This document shows positions 13,877-15,397 of a DNA stretch of 15,397 bases, one piece after another. The notes under the pieces are model-generated. The model saw only the letters and a program-made list of their open reading frames with translations, ran no database searches and was not told the DNA's origin. Each line of letters begins with the position of its first letter. Position 1 is the first letter of the stretch. Origin of the DNA: Solirubrobacterales bacterium (GTDB taxonomy: Bacteria > Actinomycetota > Thermoleophilia > Solirubrobacterales > 70-9); the NCBI GenBank assembly GCA_030152505.1, contig JASLJO010000159.1, forward strand, positions 1 through 15,397, in the 5' to 3' direction. The position numbers and the translations under genes were made by a program.

Positions 13877-15178
13877 ATGGCAGCTAGGGCGAAGGGGCAC
13901 GTTGAAGAGCGGCCCTGGAAGAGTGGCCGCGGGTACGCGCTTCGCTTCCGGGCCTACGGCGAGCGGCAGTACGTGACGCTGGGCCTTGAGAGTGAAGGCT
14001 GGAACCGCGAGCGCGCCGAGGAGGAACTGGCGAACATTCTCGCGGACGTTCGCCGTGGTATTTGGGTGCCGCCCGAGCGCGAAAAGCGGGGCAAGGAAGA
14101 TGCCGCCAGCGGCGTTCCGAAATCGGACGCCGCCCCGGACTTCGGGCCGTTCGCGTTGGCCCGGCTCGCGGCAAAGAAGGGGTCGGTTCAGCCGCGCACC
14201 TACGAGTATCTGGAGTGGGGCCTGGGACACCTGCTGCCCTACTTCGTCAACTGGCCGGTTTCCGAGATCGACATAGAGGCGGTTGACGACTACCGAACGC
14301 ACAAGGTGAAGGAGGCGGAATCCCGGCGCCGCGCGATCGAGCGGCGCAAGCCGAAGCGCGACGGCAGGGGCCAGGTGTTGCGCCCGCTGTCGGCCAGCTC
14401 GATCAACAAGACGATTGAGGTATTGCAGTGGGTGCTCTCGTTCGCGGTGGAGTACCGGCACCTTCCCGATAACCCGGCCGAAGGGAAGCGCCGCAGGTTG
14501 AAGGAGGAGCAGCGCCGGCCGGTACACCTCGATACGGCCGAGCAGATCGAAGCGCTGCTAGACGCAGCTCTCCAACTAGACCGCGAGCCGTACTGGCGCA
14601 GCTCGGATCGGCGCGCGATCGTCTCCACCTTGATCCTCGCCGGGCCGCGCGCCGAGGAGCTGTGTTACCTGCTCTGGCGTGACGTCGATCTCGCCAATGG
14701 CCGCATCCTGGTCGGCCGCTCAAAGACGCAGGCGGGGTTGCGCGAGATCAACATGCCGCTGATCCTGCGTGACGACCTGGGGGCACACAAGGCGCGGGCA
14801 TTCCGAAGCGGCTCCGACGACCTCGTATTCCCAACCGGGACCGGCGGGCGCCGGGATAAGGACAACCTGCGGAACCGCATCCTTGCCGCCGCCACCGAGC
14901 GCGCCGATCAGCTGCTCGAAGATCGCGGCCTGGTGCCGCTGCCGAAAGGCGTCACGACTCACAAGCTGAGGCACACCTTCGCCTCGACGCTGATCGCCTG
15001 CGGAGAGGACCCCGCCTCGGTGATGGCCCAGCTGGGCCACACCGACCCGAAGTTCACCCTGCGCGTCTACACCCACATGATGCGCCGCGGTCCCGCCGAG
15101 CGGGCGCGCTTGAAAGCGTTGGTCGACAGCGACGCCGGCAACTCGGCCGAACTGCGAGGAAGCCAGGTGACAGCATGA
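13877..15178 (+). CDS. int: Tyrosine recombinase (element integrase), complete
   Basis: A 433-residue phage-type integrase that recombines the element's att site with the chromosomal one. Residues 8-60 (RPWKSGRGYALRFRAYGERQ, then LGLESEGWNRERAEEELANI) are the N-terminal arm-binding region. About 95-210 form the SAM-like core-binding domain, with a basic insert around 150-170. The catalytic domain covers about 218-415. It has AGPRAEEL with R258, K283 in GRSKTQAG, H362-x-x-R365 in THKLRHTFA, H388 in LGH, and nucleophile Y398 in RVYTHM. All six expected residues are present, so it should be active. It follows the excisionase-like gene after a 102-base gap with hairpins, so it may have its own promoter, although none is obvious. 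Its stop overlaps another start (ATGA), so the element does not end here. Confidence 0.95.
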   Translation: MAARAKGHVEERPWKSGRGYALRFRAYGERQYVTLGLESEGWNRERAEEELANILADVRRGIWVPPEREKRGKEDAASGVPKSDAAPDFGPFALARLAAKKGSVQPRTYEYLEWGLGHLLPYFVNWPVSEIDIEAVDDYRTHKVKEAESRRRAIERRKPKRDGRGQVLRPLSASSINKTIEVLQWVLSFAVEYRHLPDNPAEGKRRRLKEEQRRPVHLDTAEQIEALLDAALQLDREPYWRSSDRRAIVSTLILAGPRAEELCYLLWRDVDLANGRILVGRSKTQAGLREINMPLILRDDLGAHKARAFRSGSDDLVFPTGTGGRRDKDNLRNRILAAATERADQLLEDRGLVPLPKGVTTHKLRHTFASTLIACGEDPASVMAQLGHTDPKFTLRVYTHMMRRGPAERARLKALVDSDAGNSAELRGSQVTA

Positions 15179-15397
15179 ACCCCGCCGAGCGCCGCACTGA
15201 GGGGGGCGCCTTTGACGCCGGCATCGTTCGGGCATTCGTCACCGCGGCGCTTAGCCACGATGCCGCGCAGGATGCCGTGGACGAGCTGATCTTCGAGCAC
15301 GTAGTCGGGGGGCGCTATCACCCCTCCGTGGTCGCCGAATCACTACGCCCGATCATTGACGAGATCCTCGAAGCTGCCAATCCTCGCGGCTGGCAGC
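15175..15397 (+). CDS. Unknown protein, N-terminal part (cut by window edge)
   Basis: ATG 15175 overlaps the integrase stop as ATGA, with AGGTG five bases upstream, and the frame is open through base 15397 (74 residues). The visible part begins MNPAERRTEGGAFDAGIVR and continues as acidic, probably helical sequence (DAAQDAVDELIFEHVVGG, then VVAESLRPIIDEILEAA). No membrane helix, signal or known motif is seen. Coupling to the integrase suggests it is part of the element, perhaps assisting recombination or regulation, but that is only context. Confidence 0.6.
   Translation, partial: MNPAERRTEGGAFDAGIVRAFVTAALSHDAAQDAVDELIFEHVVGGRYHPSVVAESLRPIIDEILEAANPRGWQ

Larger units (their letters stand above)
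993..15178. mobile_element. Backbone of an integrative and conjugative element (ends not in view)
   Basis: Within about 14 kb lie a full Gram-positive type IV transfer set (TcpC-like, pilin-like, TcpE, VirB4, VirB6-like, wall hydrolase, coupling ATPase), a relaxase candidate, an excisionase-like protein and a complete tyrosine integrase. The coordinates are those of the recognisable backbone. The ArsR gene, the sigma-like gene and the ORF after the integrase may also belong to it. No att repeats, tRNA gene or oriT could be identified. Confidence 0.8.

Noticed and set aside
1..15397. Frequent GATC / CGATCG sites as possible methyltransferase targets
   Set aside because: GATC looks common, but GAT, ATC and CGA/TCG codon use in GC-rich genes explains much of it, and nothing links it to this enzyme. 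A count against a codon-preserving shuffle would be needed.
1..15397. tRNA genes, CRISPR arrays or insertion sequences
   Set aside because: No T-arm-like segment with matching acceptor arms, no regularly spaced repeat array and no transposase were found. The only recombinase is the integrase.

Overview
The window is very GC-rich and almost wholly coding. It holds most of the backbone of an integrative and conjugative element (ICE) from a high-GC Gram-positive bacterium, most likely an actinobacterium. A deep-branching class such as Thermoleophilia is possible, but that is an inference from protein style and composition. The conjugation proteins match the Tn916-type set of monoderm bacteria (TcpC, TcpE, VirB4, VirB6-like protein, peptidoglycan hydrolase, coupling ATPase). 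No outer-membrane components are present.

Layout. Positions 1-285 (minus strand) hold the start of a gene resembling sigma factor region 2, cut by the window edge. A divergent intergenic region with two dyads (288-299 and 396-433) separates it from a small ArsR-family regulator (461-817), which ends in a strong terminator hairpin (820-853). After a leader with two further inverted repeats, a single continuous plus-strand gene train runs from 993 to 13774. Every junction overlaps by 1 or 4 bases, except one that abuts exactly. The order is TcpC-like protein, small pilin-like membrane protein, TcpE, VirB4 ATPase (apparently starting at CTG), VirB6/TrbL-like membrane channel, a second small anchored TcpC/VirB8-like protein, a bifunctional wall hydrolase, a 63-residue protein of unknown role, the coupling ATPase, a replication-relaxation family protein (the best relaxase candidate), an orphan DNA methyltransferase, and an excisionase-like helix-turn-helix protein. 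A 102-bp gap with two hairpins precedes a complete tyrosine integrase (13877-15178). A further ORF is coupled to the integrase and runs off the right edge (15175-15397).

How they work together (inference from families). The wall hydrolase opens peptidoglycan. TcpC, TcpE, the VirB6-like protein, VirB4 and the small membrane proteins form the channel. The replication-relaxation protein processes the DNA and the coupling ATPase feeds it to the channel. The methyltransferase may protect element DNA from restriction. The excisionase-like protein and integrase handle excision and integration. The ArsR protein, with operator-like dyads in front of it and in front of the operon, is the obvious candidate switch. 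Neither element end, no tRNA target, no att repeat and no certain oriT is visible.
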